64,000 bases of DNA from Liolophura sinensis (taxonomy: Eukaryota > Mollusca > Polyplacophora > Chitonida > Chitonidae): positions 71,578,028-71,642,027 of the forward strand of contig NC_088295.1 in assembly GCF_032854445.1 (NCBI RefSeq), read 5' to 3'. The stretch's first letter is position 1; each line of letters starts with the position of its first letter. Position numbers and translations under genes: made by a program. Positions 33,969 to 46,955 of this stretch are shown here, piece by piece. The notes beneath the pieces are model-generated. The model was not told the origin of the DNA, made no database searches, and was given only the letters and a program-made list of their open reading frames with translations.

Positions 33969-35076
33969 AAAATGTCTTTAAACAATAACCTGTTATTCCT
34001 GTTGCTTTTTATTTATGGAAGAGCCCCACATAGTATGTTTTTCGTATCGCCTTGTATGTATGCAAAACGTTCATTGAGATTCCTCCTCAAATGGAAGAAA
34101 TGTAGGTTAATTTAACCACAAGAGATTGTTTGAACCACTGATTCATTGGACTAACGCTTTTGGCCGCTCATCAGTCAATCGCCTTGTCTGAAGACCAATA
34201 TAAGGCCTATATGAGTAAGGAATAAACCCAAAACATGCACCCACAACAGAAGCTGCAGGGAATCATGAGGAACTGGAATACATTAGGCATTTATGCTGTC
34301 ACAAATAAACATTACTTAAAACGACAGTTGGGCATACCCTTGATTCCGTCGTATGAATCTTGATATATTGTACAAGAATGAGAAGAATCAATGCAAGAAT
34401 GTCCATATTTTAGATGCTATGCTAAACATGGAGGAACAATTTTGCATGCGTCAGGAAGAAAAGAAAGAAGGGATGAACAGAATAATCATTGTGTATAATG
34501 AGGGAAGTTATAAACATGTACAAATAATTCGAATTGTAGCCATTTAGCGATAATGTGGCGTTGACTGTTTTAGTGCACAGGTAATCAGGCAATTACGGTC
34601 GAGTCATACATATATGACCATGATATGTGCCTCGTCAGTGGAACTTTATGCCTATAATCAATGCATAAAATCATATGATTCCGGGGAAATATAGTTAAAT
34701 GTGGCCTGTTTTTCTACTACAGGGAGATTAAAACTTTATTATTGATGACCAGGATCGCGAAAGTTTGAGTGCATCGGTTAAATTCTATTGAAGCAGGGTG
34801 CTACCAGCAAAGTGGAAATCCTAAATTTTCGCTTTAGTCTCAGGTATATGATGTATAACAGCGTGTATATATACCCATGTATATGAAGCGTTTAACTCGG
34901 TTAGAGTCCCTGTTATCAGACGGATAACCTGCCGAGTCAACCTCTTCATTTTACAAATTAGATTAATTTGTGTATAACATTTTTTCCAAAATAAAGAACA
35001 GTCAAAATAATAATAAAATTGCGATCGCTGCACTGGCGGACATGCCCCTAAAAGGTAGCAAACAACAGCTGTCTGA
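33969..35076. other. Gene-free stretch
   Basis: No recognised gene or repeat; frames up to 70 codons without support. Confidence 0.5.
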
Positions 35077-35216
35077 TTTAATTTATTTGATTAGTGTTTT
35101 ACGCCGTACTCAAGAATATTTCATTTATACGACGGCGACCAGTATTATGATGGGCGGAAACCGGGCAGAGCCCGGGGGAAACCCTCGACCATCCGCAGGT
35201 TACTAACAGACCTTCC
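35077..35216 (-). repeat. SINE family 1, 5'-truncated
   Basis: TTTATTTGATTAGTGTTTTA, CCGTACTCAAGAATATTTCA, GACCAGTATTATGATGGGCG, CCGGGCAGAGCCCGGGGG and ACCATCCGCAGGTTACTAAC. The tRNA head is missing. Confidence 0.85.
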
Positions 35217-37397
35217 TACAACAGCTGTTTGAAGTTAAAATCAAAGTCCAAGATATAACTGTACGCAAAAGCTACATGTACTAGTGCTTATTTTAAAAAA
35301 TCTCCCCTTTCTTGTCTCACAATTTTACCTTTATCCTTCCACAAAATGTTCACCATTACCTTGTTTCACTATTTTATTACCCAGCCCTCGTCAAGCGAGT
35401 TCTTTGGTTTCCTTATTTTCTTCAAATGTAGCGTAACTTGTCTGTGTCAGATGAATGACTCATATTAGTATTACGTACATCAGTGGTTCAAACAAAAAGC
35501 CTTTCCTCTGGCAAATGTAAGATGAGCGTTTGCCAAGGTAAATGATTACTGTCTAAATAAACGGAGGTTTGTGTATATATCAAATAGTGTCTAAGCTGGC
35601 AGACTAATTGCCCAGTTCAAAAGTTCAAAACAAGTTCTGACTTCAGCAATACAGAGCATCTAGTTTAGGGGAATAAAAGCCGACTATGTAACTGCTATAG
35701 TAGATTTATGTGAGAATATACATATCAGAAATATACAGACTTCACTGGGACATGTGATGAGATGATTGGTTGTGGACTGCAGCATCGATTATCTGTTTTA
35801 CGATGATTTCTTGAGGCAATGGACTTGCGTGTTGAACCATCTCGTGCAATGGTGTTGATATTCAGGGATCAAAATCTTTAGTTCTGGAAATTGTCCAATT
35901 CCTGACTGTCCAGATATCCGGTAACTCGAGATGGAATGATTGCAATCTAACGCCAAGTAATAGTTCATTGGTTCTGTGTCAGTGAGTTGGTCCCCTGGAG
36001 ACAATCTACCACTAAAGGCTACCACTAAGGCTATACTTATGTGAAAGAGCATAAAATGTCCCATTTTGTGCGGTTTTGGAGAAAGAATCGTAACCATGGA
36101 TACATGTACGTGTGGTATAAGGCATGGCAAGTGAGCCATTAATAAGCGAATGTCCATCAAATCATAACCTACAACTATGTCGGCAGTCTCAGTATAAGTA
36201 CAATTCCTTTTGTTTGGGTGTGGTTTAATGCCATATTCATGAATATTTCTCTTGTACAAGAGTTGTAAGTTTAGAAAACCACTTGCCTTTGGCAAGAAAT
36301 AGATAATTTTTCAACATTTGTCGTTGGTCTATAAATGTGCGTTCTATTCACGAAGGACAATTGATCTCCAACGAACGTCATGTATAAATTAAATTGTCAG
36401 AGGAACGCCTCCGAGAGCTTATAGAACCAAGATCCCGATACCAGTGGAAGCGCTGAAAATCACATCGCGGAAACTGAAATATTTCAGAAATCTAAAGAGA
36501 GAACTGGAGGTTTCTATAGAGCCATTAGGAGACACTTTGATGTTGCCAATGATGCGATCTGCTGGCCCATATCAACTTTCACCCCTTTTCTCCACAGCCT
36601 CTTGACAGCTACGATAAATCTTAAACGACAACAATTTCCCCTCACTTGGATTCAAAATGGCTCTTTTGTCCAAAGGCACTTGAGGAGAATTGGATCTCCT
36701 AAATCAATATTGGTAACAAAGGTGGTGTGAAATGAGTTCAGGTTACATTTATAGGATAGGACGGAAAAGAGGAACGAAGTAGAAAGAAAAAACTTCTCTT
36801 GTGACTTTTTTATACCACATAAGACATTCTGCGAAAGGAATTTGAAGATAAAAAAACAATAGCATTTTATGGTCTGAATAATATCAGGTGTATCATAATT
36901 GAGCTTATCTATGTAACCCATAGCACTGGATCAAACTGTTTAGGAGCGATGAAAGCAATAAACGGCCAGCGGTTAAAGATAAAACCATGACATTACATCA
37001 ACAATGATGGTAGAAAATAAGGCTTTTATGAACTGACTGAATGACTTCCCATCCAAATTTCGTCAGCTCTCAGCTTTTGAGTGACTGTGTATGAAACTCA
37101 GAAAGAGCATGTATTATTGTGAACAGTTGTTTAGGTGAATGTTTACCAAAGTATGGTCGTCATTTCTTATTAAATAAGGATTTTGTATGCAGATAACCTA
37201 AGTGAATTATAAGAAAAAAAAAATGTAACACAATAGACGTCTATGGCTTACACTATAGAAATGAGGTACATTGGTATACCTTCCCTGTCGTGTTTGTGAT
37301 ACACGTGGACTAAATCACGGCTTATATCGCTTTTGTACAAGTTACAGATGTTATAACCTAACGAAGCGAAATGTGCTATTATGCTAAATACCCCACG
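35217..37397. other. Gene-free stretch before the amplicon
   Basis: Contains a 165-codon - strand frame (36295-35798) with no recognised domain. That frame overlaps a diverged SINE tail at 36204-36256 (TTTGGGTGTGGTTTAATGCC) and lies beside repeat F at 36340-36430, so it is not accepted as a gene. Confidence 0.5.
36340..36430 (+). repeat. Dispersed repeat F, copy 3
   Basis: Shares GGACAATTGATCTCCAACGA, then ACGTCA and a GAACGCCTCCGAGAGCTTAT block, with 19815-19920. Unclassified. Confidence 0.45.
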
Positions 37398-38357
37398 GCT
37401 ACATAGAAGGTGGGATGCAAGATATTTTGATTTTATGAGAAATACAACACACCCATCTGTGTCTAAAAATAGGTTTTCCTCAAATAGTATCTTAATCTCT
37501 GATATTCCTTCGGCGGACCAAAAATGTTGGACCATATGTGTTGCAACCGTCGAAGTAGTAACGACGATGACGGAGGCGTTAAAAGGCGTGGTGTGTTATT
37601 CGTGCTGGCGCTGTTTTGTTGTACATTGCCTAATGCACATATCACAAAAAACATCCTAGCGCAGGGCAGCTATCTATGTTTTTCTCTTCGATGTACTTAA
37701 AATTTGACCACATAAGTATAAGGTTTACTATAATCCGTATGTTCTAGATTTATTATTGTAAAATGGAGAAAATGGTAATGTCAACAATATATCTCAGTCT
37801 TGGGATACATTACATACTCCAGCCATTACACATATCCTGTGTAATACTCCGCGCATTCTTATAAGTTTGAGAAAAGGTTAGATCAACATCGAAGGTGTGG
37901 TTTCCAATTAAAGCAGCAGTGCTGTTCACTTTATTTATTTTCAATGAATGAATAAATGAATGTCAGTCCAAAAAGAATGTAAATATCCATTGAGTAAACT
38001 CAAAACCAAGTCAATATAAGCTTAATCAGGTAAGTTCATTCCTAGCCTGACAAAGCTAATAACAACTTACACAAGTATTAGGAGCACTGTTAAATAATTG
38101 AAATGCATTAAGTTATCGCACAAAACTCGATTTACCGGTTGTCTGACATTTGATTCCATATATCCTGTTAGTTCTGTTCATGACGAGTAGATAATCATTT
38201 AGCGATGACAGCTACCAAAACCACTTACCAATCACATAGCCTCCGTGCAGCCAATGAATTGTCAGCAATTCTGTTTGAGGAATAATGATGAATTCTATGC
38301 TGTTTTTCTTCCTCCATGATCGATAGAATTATTTAATTTCCCCGATTCATGAGCTGG

Positions 38358-38449
38358 CTTTCTCCACCACATAACCTTGATAGCTATTATTGCCTAAGTT
38401 AAAGAAATATTCGTGAGTACGACATAAAACACTAATCAGCCAAATCAAG
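38358..38449 (+). repeat. Old SINE family 1 fragment in the unit (A copy)
   Basis: GAAATATTCGTGAGTACGAC followed by ATAAAACACTAATCAGCC is a diverged family 1 tail that predates the amplification, since B (44124-44215), C (49872-49960) and D (56169-56257) carry it at the same place. Confidence 0.7.
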
Positions 38450-38975
38450 CCAGTAATGTAAAAAAAAAAAAGAGTACAACTTTCTGCACTCTAAAGTGTT
38501 CAAGGCAATAAAACAGGGGTTGATAATTCCATTCCATTTCACCAAGTGGGTCAGGCACATGTTTCTTGTCTGTATGAGTTACCGCTGACATTGTTCATCC
38601 TCAATGGAAATTTGAGTTACCGGATTAGAACTTCACTATGAAATGTTGCCAGCAAGCAAAGAACGTCATAAAAGATAAATGAATTTGGAGACAGGTTGCG
38701 TTAAAATGAGAATGACAAAAACTGCAATGTCGATAAATTCAAGAGGCTTCTTACTTTCTGAACTCACTTGGTGTCTCCAAGTGATTAAACTAATTATATT
38801 TAGTTGAATCATAATTTAAATATGTTTTCCATTCTCAATGAAGAATAAAATTAGGAAAAGAAAACAGACTGCATTATATTTTTGTTTGTCATTAATTTGC
38901 AATAAGATTCATTCTTGCATGTGTGACAATACTTCGTTAAATTGTAATTTTTATTGACTGTAATTTTGCCGACAG

Positions 38976-39174
38976 GTCATTGTAACTCTGTTAGCTATGT
39001 TTTTGGGGAGCCATGCCTGTCGAGAAACCTGTGTGAGAACTGAGAGAAAAGGGTGTATGGCGAAGGCAGAAGGAGGAGGTCAGGTGGAAAAAGAAGGAGT
39101 TCTGCTGTGATGATGAGAGAAGACACCAGCAGGCAAAGAAAGCAATTTGCTCAATTACTTGTGAAGAGGTGTAG
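38976..39174 (+). pseudogene. Possible decayed secreted Cys-rich peptide exon, unit A
   Basis: After the acceptor-like TTTTGCCGACAG comes a hydrophobic run VIVTLLAMFL typical of a signal-peptide core. Unit A has one extra base in the T/G run at about 39000-39006 compared with B-D. This shifts the frame into a cysteine-bearing but early-ending reading, with a stop at 39108. The last 25 codons before TAG at 39172, in the frame used by B-D, contain CC, then 15 residues, C, 3 residues, C. No family is recognised, and the upstream exon and expression are unproven. Confidence 0.25.
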
Positions 39175-41114
39175 ACTGAACCTGAATGTTCAGATTCGGT
39201 CAGTGGTCACTCTCTAAACACGGACAGCGGTCCATCCGTCTCATGGGTTTGACCAGGGTATACAAACTATTAAATGTCTGTAAGACGTTAAACTTTTCTA
39301 TTACACTGTGGCTGTCATGATAACAACATCAAGGTTATTCCTGGATTCATAGAACAAACCATTGATCATGTCAGAATGGTCGCAGACATGACAAAATCCG
39401 TCTCGATTGGACTGGGGCAACTTCAACAAGCAAAGTAAATAACATCAACTAGTAGTATGATTCACATTGGTAAACTAATCATGAATATATAAGCGTGACA
39501 CGCTGTACACAAAGACCAGCACAGCTTTTTCTGACTGATTCCTGTCGCTCAGACGACAGCAACTTGCCAGAGAGGTCACACACTTAAATCTAGGTCAAGC
39601 TGGTCATGCCGCGATTTTTGGTCAGAGGAATTTGTCAGATACCAGGCGAATTCCTCAACATTTTTACCCCCGATATACACAAATGAAAACTTCTAAAGTA
39701 TGGCGTTAAATATCACTCAGGAAAAAATATAAATATATTCCTGATGACCATGTACAATTTCTAGATTTCGTCGATTTAGAACAAAATACAGGAGTTCAGA
39801 ACCGATAATTCTTAAATACAAGTTTATTTAATGAATATCACCATGCCTTAAAAGTGACCAGAAACAATCTGGTTCTTAGGAACTGACTGGAAAAGTTCCG
39901 ATATGCTGAATGAAGAAAATGAACTATGCATGTAACCTGAAAACCAAGTTTTGAGTATCGAACTGAAGACTTAAGTAATAAATGTTTTGCTATGCTATTT
40001 TGAGCTGATCGCCTCCAAAATCATCAGCAAAACAACCTTTTACCTTTCTCATTAGATTCTCAACATAATGAAGATATGCTAGTTAAACTTTCAAAGCCAT
40101 CTGACCTGTTTCCATCAGTTTGAAGTTTTCCGCATCAGACCTGTAGTGAGCCAATCAGATCTTACAGTTCATGCCCCAGGTAAACACTCAGAGTTTTTAT
40201 ACACGGCCTGTCGACATCAGAAATAAATCTTAAACGGGGACAATTTCTCATCCATTTAATTAAAAAACCTTCCTTTAATTTCACTTTAGGCAGTTCAAGT
40301 GAAGAATAGAGCCTAAATAAATGTACTTTTTGTCCCGGTGAAGTATAATGACTCACAAAAAGACTAAAAATCTAGCTTTAGGCAAGGACTGAACACGAAT
40401 GTACTTTCTGTAATTTAGTTTCCATGAAGAAAGACTGAAATGATTAAAAAAGCGCAAAAGTTCTTCTTTTAGGCTGGGCTAAAATGTATCCATAGAAAAC
40501 CCTTTTCAAACTTCCAATAAAGCTGGAACTTACAGCTAGATGCTGGGAAAAAGCATAAAAATTCTTTTCAAAGAATGAAAACAAAAATTTGACCATGCAC
40601 GCAACAAATCAGGGAAGAGTAAGTTTGTGTTCCTCCCCTGAGTGCTAAGGGCTGTCAAACTGTCGCCTTTTGGCTGCTCTTTATATCTTTGTCGTAAAAG
40701 GTCATTTCCCATACCACATCGCAGAGGTTGATAACAATGTCCTGTGAGTCTCACGCAGGCGTTAGTTTGTCAAATATATCCACAATGTGGACATAATCCA
40801 TGACAACATCACAACGTCGATTAGTGCTTTCTTTGGACACAGCGCTTTTTCTGACATTTCCATCTCATAATATCGTTTGTGTCCTGTTTTGTGAATGACA
40901 TTGGCGACATGAGATAATAGTTCACGTGCCGCAACAGAAAATGTTTGTCTCTGTAAAGCGTTAGATGACCTCTGGATCATTCACTCACAAAGCATGACGT
41001 AAGTGATATTATGGGATGGAACAATCAGAAAACCACTGGGATGTGTCCAGATTTAGTCTCTGGCGTAATGAAACGTTTCCACGATGGAACACCTATGACT
41101 TTTGAATGTATAAG

Positions 41115-41209
41115 ATTTATTTATTTATTTGAGTGGTGTTTTACGTCGTACTCAAGAATATTCACTTGTACGATCACCCGCAGGTTACTGGTAGAGCTTC
41201 CCACGTACT
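41115..41209 (-). repeat. SINE family 1 with central deletion (A copy)
   Basis: TTTATTTATTTGAGTGGTGT, CGTACTCAAGAATATTCACT, then a jump to CACCCGCAGGTTACTGGTAG and CTTCCCACGTAC: the GGCGGCCAGCATTATGG block is deleted. The same deletion is in B (46861-46955) and C (53242-53336), so it predates the amplification. Confidence 0.85.
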
Positions 41210-42072
41210 AAATGTATAAGATAACTGAATAATAAATAGAAACAGGTATCTAGAAACTGGTCATTCGATTTTCTGCATGGCTCATTCTGCCGAAATATAA
41301 CATTTTCAGCTATCATAAACCAGCCCACTGGTTAACTCTGTTGACAGAATATATGTGATCATCGTGTCGATTTATGCTGTTAACTTTTACACACAATCTA
41401 TCTTAGTTTATGCACTTCGACTCCAGTGTAAAATGGCATACTCCATGTCAAAGTAACGAATTAATGCGATGGGTATGATCATGACATACTCTGTTTTTTT
41501 GTATCAAATTATACATTTTTGTCCTTTGCCGTCAGGGAAGAGGATGCAATATTTTCAAATTTATTAGATTTGTAAAACGTCCATCTCGCCGTAAAATCAT
41601 TTTCTACCTGGAGAGATTCCGAACCTTTGAAGAGGAAACTCGTGTGATATAAACTGTTCAGCCGGCGGTTAAAATTGATATTCCCGTGATATTTATGGAA
41701 CAATGTGTATCCGACCGAACAGCGTAAAGGGCCTAGCTAGACAACTGTAGATGAGATGGGAACATAGAAGCTACATAGAAGGTGGGATGCAAGATATTTT
41801 GATTTTATGAGAGATACAACACACCCGTCTCTGTCTGAAAATAGGTTTTCCTCCAATAGTATCTTAATCTGTAATACTTTTTAAGACGGAATAAAAATCT
41901 TTAACCATATGTGTTGCAACCGTCAAAGTAGTAACAACGGTGACGGAACTAATGTTTACATATCTCTACACAATCATATCCTCATGCTATTAAAAACTAG
42001 CGTTTTTTTCGTACGTTGAACAGTAAATTTTTTAATAATCAAGGACGCCACAGGCGGAGTTGTTTGTTGACT

Positions 42073-42385
42073 GGCAGGTGCTGTACGAGGCTTTGTCGGG
42101 AGACGTACAAGTTGCGACGTGAGAGGAGAACTGAGGTAAAGTGATGTGAGATAGGATAAGCAACTGACAGGTGTTGTCTGAGGCTTTGTCGGCAGAGGTA
42201 CAGGGAGAGGTGAGAGGAGAACTGAGGCGATGTGAGATGAGATAGGATAAGCAACTGACGGGTGTTGTCTGAGGCTTTGTCGGCAGAGGTACAGGGAGAG
42301 GTGAGAGGAGAACTGAGGCGATGTGAGATGGGATAGGATAAGCAACTCACGGGTGTTGTCTGAGGCTTTGTGAGAAGAGGCTCAG
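42073..42385 (-). repeat. 91-bp tandem repeat in unit B
   Basis: GGTGTTGTCTGAGGCTTTGT recurs at 42170, 42261 and 42352, preceded by a variant at 42077. Because 91 leaves remainder 1 on division by 3, the same peptides recur in shifted frames and give two overlapping - strand frames of 119 and 123 codons. This explains those frames without a gene. Confidence 0.9.
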
Positions 42386-42478
42386 GAATAGGCCACAAAA
42401 GAAGTCAGGTGACTTATGGTAAGATAAGCAACTGACAGTTCTCGAGGTCCAGTCAGCGCTAGCAACCGCGAAGAAACT

Positions 42479-42664
42479 ATGTCAAGTACTGACTACACAG
42501 GACGGATTCGATTAGCGGACTCTGGTGTGCCCCAAAGAGGTGAAATAACCACCAAAATCTCAGCGTTTGTGACTTTTAATAATCTGTTTCCAGTAGTATT
42601 CGTACGGATCTCCAAACGCTATCGTAGGTATTTATCAAAGAACAGTGCAGACAGAGATGATTAA
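42479..42664 (+). CDS. 61-codon ATG frame kept in units B, C and D
   Basis: Starts MSSTDYTGRIRL and ends SKNSADRDD. Identical protein in B and C (one silent change) and three amino acid changes in D (I to V, F to L twice). Its C-terminal part is basic (RISKRYRRYL). No signal peptide, domain or family is recognised, and the whole segment is missing from unit A. The copies are so recent that an open frame in all three says little about selection. Confidence 0.2.
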   Translation: MSSTDYTGRIRLADSGVPQRGEITTKISAFVTFNNLFPVVFVRISKRYRRYLSKNSADRDD

Positions 42665-44742
42665 CTAGCCGATCAAGTTATCACAACATCGTCTTTTATC
42701 CAACAGCGTCTGCTTCAATAAGAGACAATATTTGTTATGTAAATCTTCCCCGTGAGCTGGCAGCGATCTGAAGGAGTGCTATTGTTACATTTAGACAAAT
42801 GATAGTTGTAATTTTGTTTATGACAGCATGATGTAACTCACTATTTTAGGAGAGTGAAGTAACGCTTTGCTTTGTCCACACATGCCCTAGATTTGTCCGT
42901 CTTTGCTGCTAATGAAAGGCTCGGTTAATGAGCTACCTTAATGACTTATAACGCCTAGGCATAGAAAATAACCTTACAACCAAGCAACAATTCGTGTATT
43001 GTTCCGACCCCTAGTTATACCTCGGGTTATGTTTCCAGAACAAAGATTGTAGAAAACCCAGAGTCAATACCTTCAAATCGTTTTTATGCAAAACTGCCTC
43101 AAAGAAGTTTTTGAATTTCAGCAGATGTGCCAAGACTTATGTAATATCGGTTGGGCCAAATGACTTGATATTAGCTTTACATGCAGCACAAAAACGAACC
43201 GTGTTACGTAGTTTCAGGAAAAAGTTGATGTTGTCACGCATGTAAAGGAGAAAACCGTCAGGAAACTGTTTTGTGTTTACTGATGATGAGGGCGTTAGAA
43301 GGCGTGGTTGTACATTGCCTAATGTACACATCACGAAAACATCCTAGCGCAGGGCAGCTTTTTATGTTTTTTCTCTTCGTTGTTCTTAAAATTTGACCCA
43401 GTATTTATAAGGTTTACTATAATCTGTATTTTCTAAATTTATTAAGTGGAGAAAAAGGTAATGGATTTGAGAAAAGGTTAGATCAACATCATATTTTCTC
43501 ATATGATGGCTTTTTATAGAACGCCACAATACGCTTTTTCTATCCACGAACACTCGTATTCTGTATCTTCCAAACTATCTGGTGATTAACAAAAGAGGAG
43601 GTCCTGCAATGGTACTGATTAACTCACCACAAATAATGAGGCAAATACACAAGCCAAATAAGGGAAGACAATTGCAAATCCAAAATGCTGTTCACTTTAT
43701 TTATTTTCAATGAATGAATAAATGAGTGTCAGTCCAAAAAGAATGTAAATATCCATTGAGTAAACTCAAAACCAAGTCAATATAAGCTTAATCAGGTAAG
43801 TTCATTCCTAGCCTGACAAAGCTAATAACAACTTACACAAGTATTAGGAGCACTGTTAAATAATTGAAATGCATTAAGTTATCGCACAAAACTCGATTTA
43901 CCGGTTGTCTGACATTTGATTCCATATATCCTGTTAGTTCTGTTCATGACGAGTAGATAATCATTTAGCGATGACAGCTACCAAAACCACTTACCAATCA
44001 CATAGCCTCCGTGCAGCCAATGAATTGTCAGCAATTCTGTTTGAGGAATAATGATGAATTCTATGCTGTTTTTCTTCCTCCATGATCGATAGAATTATTT
44101 AATTTCCCCGATTCATGAGCTGGCTTTCTCCACCACATAACCTTGATAGCTATTATTGCCTAAGTTAAAGAAATATTCGTGAGTACGACATAAAACACTA
44201 ATCAGCCAAATCAAGCCAGTAATGTAAAAAAAAAAAAAGAGTACAACTTTCTGCACTCTAAAGTGTTCAAGGCAATAAAACAGGGGTTGATAATTCCATT
44301 CCATTTCACCAAGTGGGTCAGGCACATGTTTCTTGTCTGTATGAGTTACCGCTGACATTGTTCATCCTCAATGGAAATTTGAGTTACCGGATTAGAACTT
44401 CACTATGAAATGTTGCCAGCAAGCAAAGAACGTCATAAAAGATAAATGAATTTGGAGACAGGTTGCGTTAAAATGAGAATGACAAAAACTGCAATGTCGA
44501 TAAATTCAAGAGGCTTCTTACTTTCTGAACTCACTTGGTGTCTCCAAGTGATTAAACTAATTATATTTAGTTGAATCATAATTTAAATATGTTTTCCATT
44601 CTCAATGAAGAATAAAATTAGGAAAAGAAAACAGACTGCATTATATTTTTGTTTGTCATTAATTTGCAATAAGATTCATTCTTGCATGTGTGACAATACT
44701 TCGTTAAATTGTAATTTTTATTGACTGTAATTTTGCCGACAG

Positions 44743-44940
44743 GTCATTGTAACTCTGTTAGCTATGTTTTGGGGAGCCATGCCTGTCGAGAAACCTGTGT
44801 GAGAACTGAGAGAAAAGGGTGTATGGCGAAGGCAGAAGGAGGAGGTCAGGTGGAAAAAGAAGGAGTTCTGCTGTGATGATGAGAGAAGACACCAGCAGGC
44901 AAAGAAAGCAATTTGCTCAATTACTTGTGAAGAGGTGTAG
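44743..44940 (+). pseudogene. Possible decayed secreted Cys-rich peptide exon, unit B
   Basis: Same position in the unit as 38976. Reads 66 codons from the acceptor to TAG at 44938, with one internal TGA at codon 20. Signal-like hydrophobic start, a charged middle rich in Lys, Arg and Glu, and a CC-x15-C-x3-C end. The T/G run is T4G4 (T5G4 in A), giving a Trp in the hydrophobic part. Confidence 0.25.
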
Positions 44941-46860
44941 ACTGAACCTGAATGTTCAGATTCGGTCAGTGGTCACTCTCTAAACACGGACAGCGGTCCA
45001 TCCGTCTCATGGGTTTGACCAGGGTATACAAACTATTAAATGTCTGTAAGACGTTAAACTTTTCTATTACACTGTGGCTGTCATGATAACAACATCAAGG
45101 TTATTCCTGGATTCATAGAACAAACCATTGATCATGTCAGAATGGTCGCAGACATGACAAAATCCGTCTCGATTGGACTGGGGCAACTTCAACAAGCAAA
45201 GTAAATAACATCAACTAGTAGTATGATTCACATTGGTAAACTAATCATGAATATATAAGCGTGACACGCTGTACACAAAGACCAGCACAGCTTTTTCTGA
45301 CTGATTCCTGTCGCTCAGACGACAGCAACTTGCCAGAGAGGTCACACACTTAAATCTAGGTCAAGCTGGTCCTGCCGCGGTTTTTGGTCAGAGGAATTTG
45401 TCAGATACCAGGCGAATTCCTCAACATTTTTACCCCCGATATACACAAATGAAAACTTCTACAGTATGGCGTTAAATATCACTCAGGAAAAAATATAAAT
45501 ATATTCCTGATGACCATGTACTATTTCTAGATTTCGTCGATTTAGAACAAAATACAGGAGTTCAGAACCGATAATTCTTAAATACAAATTTATTTAATGA
45601 ATATCACCATGCCTTAAAAGTGACCAGAGACAATCTGGTTCTTAGGAACTGACTGGAAAAGTTCCGATATGCTGAATGAAGAAAATGAACTATGCATGTA
45701 ACCTGAAAACCAAGTTTTGAGTATCGAACTGGAGACTTAAGTAATAAATGTGATCGCCTCCAAAATCATCAGCAAAACAACCTTTTACCTTTCTCATTAG
45801 ATTCTCAACATAATGGAGATATGCTAGTTAAACTTTCAAAGCCATCTGACCTGTTTCCATCAGTTTGAAGTTTTCCTCATCAGACCTGTAGTGAGCTAAA
45901 TCAGATCTTACAGTTCATGCCCCAGGTACACACTCAGAGTTTTTATACACGGCCTGTCGACATCAGAAATAAATCTTAAACGGGGACAATTTCTCATCCA
46001 TTTAATTAAAAAACCTTCCTTTAATTTCACTTTAGGTAGTTCAAGTGAAGAATAGAGCCTAAATAAATGTACTTTTTGTCCCGGTGAAGTACAATGACTC
46101 ACAAAAAGACTAAAAATCTAGCTTTAGGCAAGGACTGAACACGAAAGTACTTTCTGTAATTTAGTTTCCATGAAGAAAGACTGAAATGATTAAAAAAGCG
46201 CAAAGGTTCTTCTTTTAGGCTGGGCTAAAATGTATCCATAGAAAACCCTTTTCAAACTTCCAATAAAGCTGGAACTTACAGCTAGATGCTGGGAAAAAGC
46301 ATAAAAATTCTTTTCAAAGAATGAAAACAAAAATTTGGCCATGCACGCAACAAACCAGGGAAGAGTAAGTTTGTGTTCCTCCCCTGAATGCTAAGGGCTG
46401 TCAAACTGTCGCCTCTTGGCTGCTCTTTATATCTTTGTAGTAAAAGGTCATTTCCCATACCACATCGCAGAGGTTGATAACAATGTCCTGTGAGTGTCAC
46501 GCAGGCGTTAGTTTGTCAAATATATCCACAATGTGGACATAATCCATGACAACATCACAACGTCGATTAGTGCTTTATTTGGACACAGCGCTTTTTCTGA
46601 CATTTCCATATCATAATATCGTTTGTGTCCTGTTTTGTGAATGACATTGGCGACATGAGATAATAGTTCACGTGCCGCAACAGAAAATGTTTGTCTCTGT
46701 AAAGCGTTAGATGACCTCTGGATCATTCACTCACAAAGCATGACGTAAGTGATATTATGGGATGGAACAATCAGAAAACCACTGGGATGTGTCCAGATTT
46801 AGTCTCTGGCGTAATGAAACGTTTCCACGATGGAACACCTATGACTTTTGAATGTATAAG

Positions 46861-46955
46861 ATTTATTTATTTATTTGAGTGGTGTTTTACGTCGTACTCA
46901 AGAATATTCACTTGTACGATCACCCGCAGGTTACTGGTAGAGCTTCCCACGTACT
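46861..46955 (-). repeat. SINE family 1 with central deletion (B copy)
   Basis: Same element and same internal deletion as at 41115-41209. Confidence 0.85.

Larger units (their letters stand above)
37398..41769 (+). repeat. Tandem amplicon unit A (4.37 kb)
   Basis: First of four head-to-tail units. The left edge of homology is GCTACATAGAAGGTGGGATG at 37398; DNA before it is not shared with other units. Unit A lacks about 1.34 kb present in B (41947-43290) that contains the 91-bp repeat and a 61-codon frame. It also lacks about 190 bp at 43490-43686. Conversely it keeps about 100 bp (37787-37878) that B and C have lost. From 37921 to about 39710 it is almost identical to B (about five differences seen), while elsewhere it is the most diverged unit. 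Confidence 0.9.

Noticed and set aside
35798-36295. 165-codon - strand frame, the longest in the window
   Set aside because: No domain, signal or splice context; it overlaps a diverged SINE tail and is probably chance.
39292-39438. 48-codon frame with a CGC motif in units A and B
   Set aside because: No start codon or clear splice acceptor, and in unit C a stop interrupts it; noted only as the source of the 21-bp expansion in D.
40536-40980. Two consecutive - strand frames (72 codons each) present in several units
   Set aside because: No family resemblance; they stay open mainly because the units are nearly identical. A neighbouring frame (40162-40356) is already broken by a stop in unit C.
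41974-42398. Overlapping - strand frames of 123 and 119 codons in unit B (and equivalents in C and D)
   Set aside because: They are generated by the 91-bp tandem repeat; the same peptides appear in shifted frames because 91 is not a multiple of 3.
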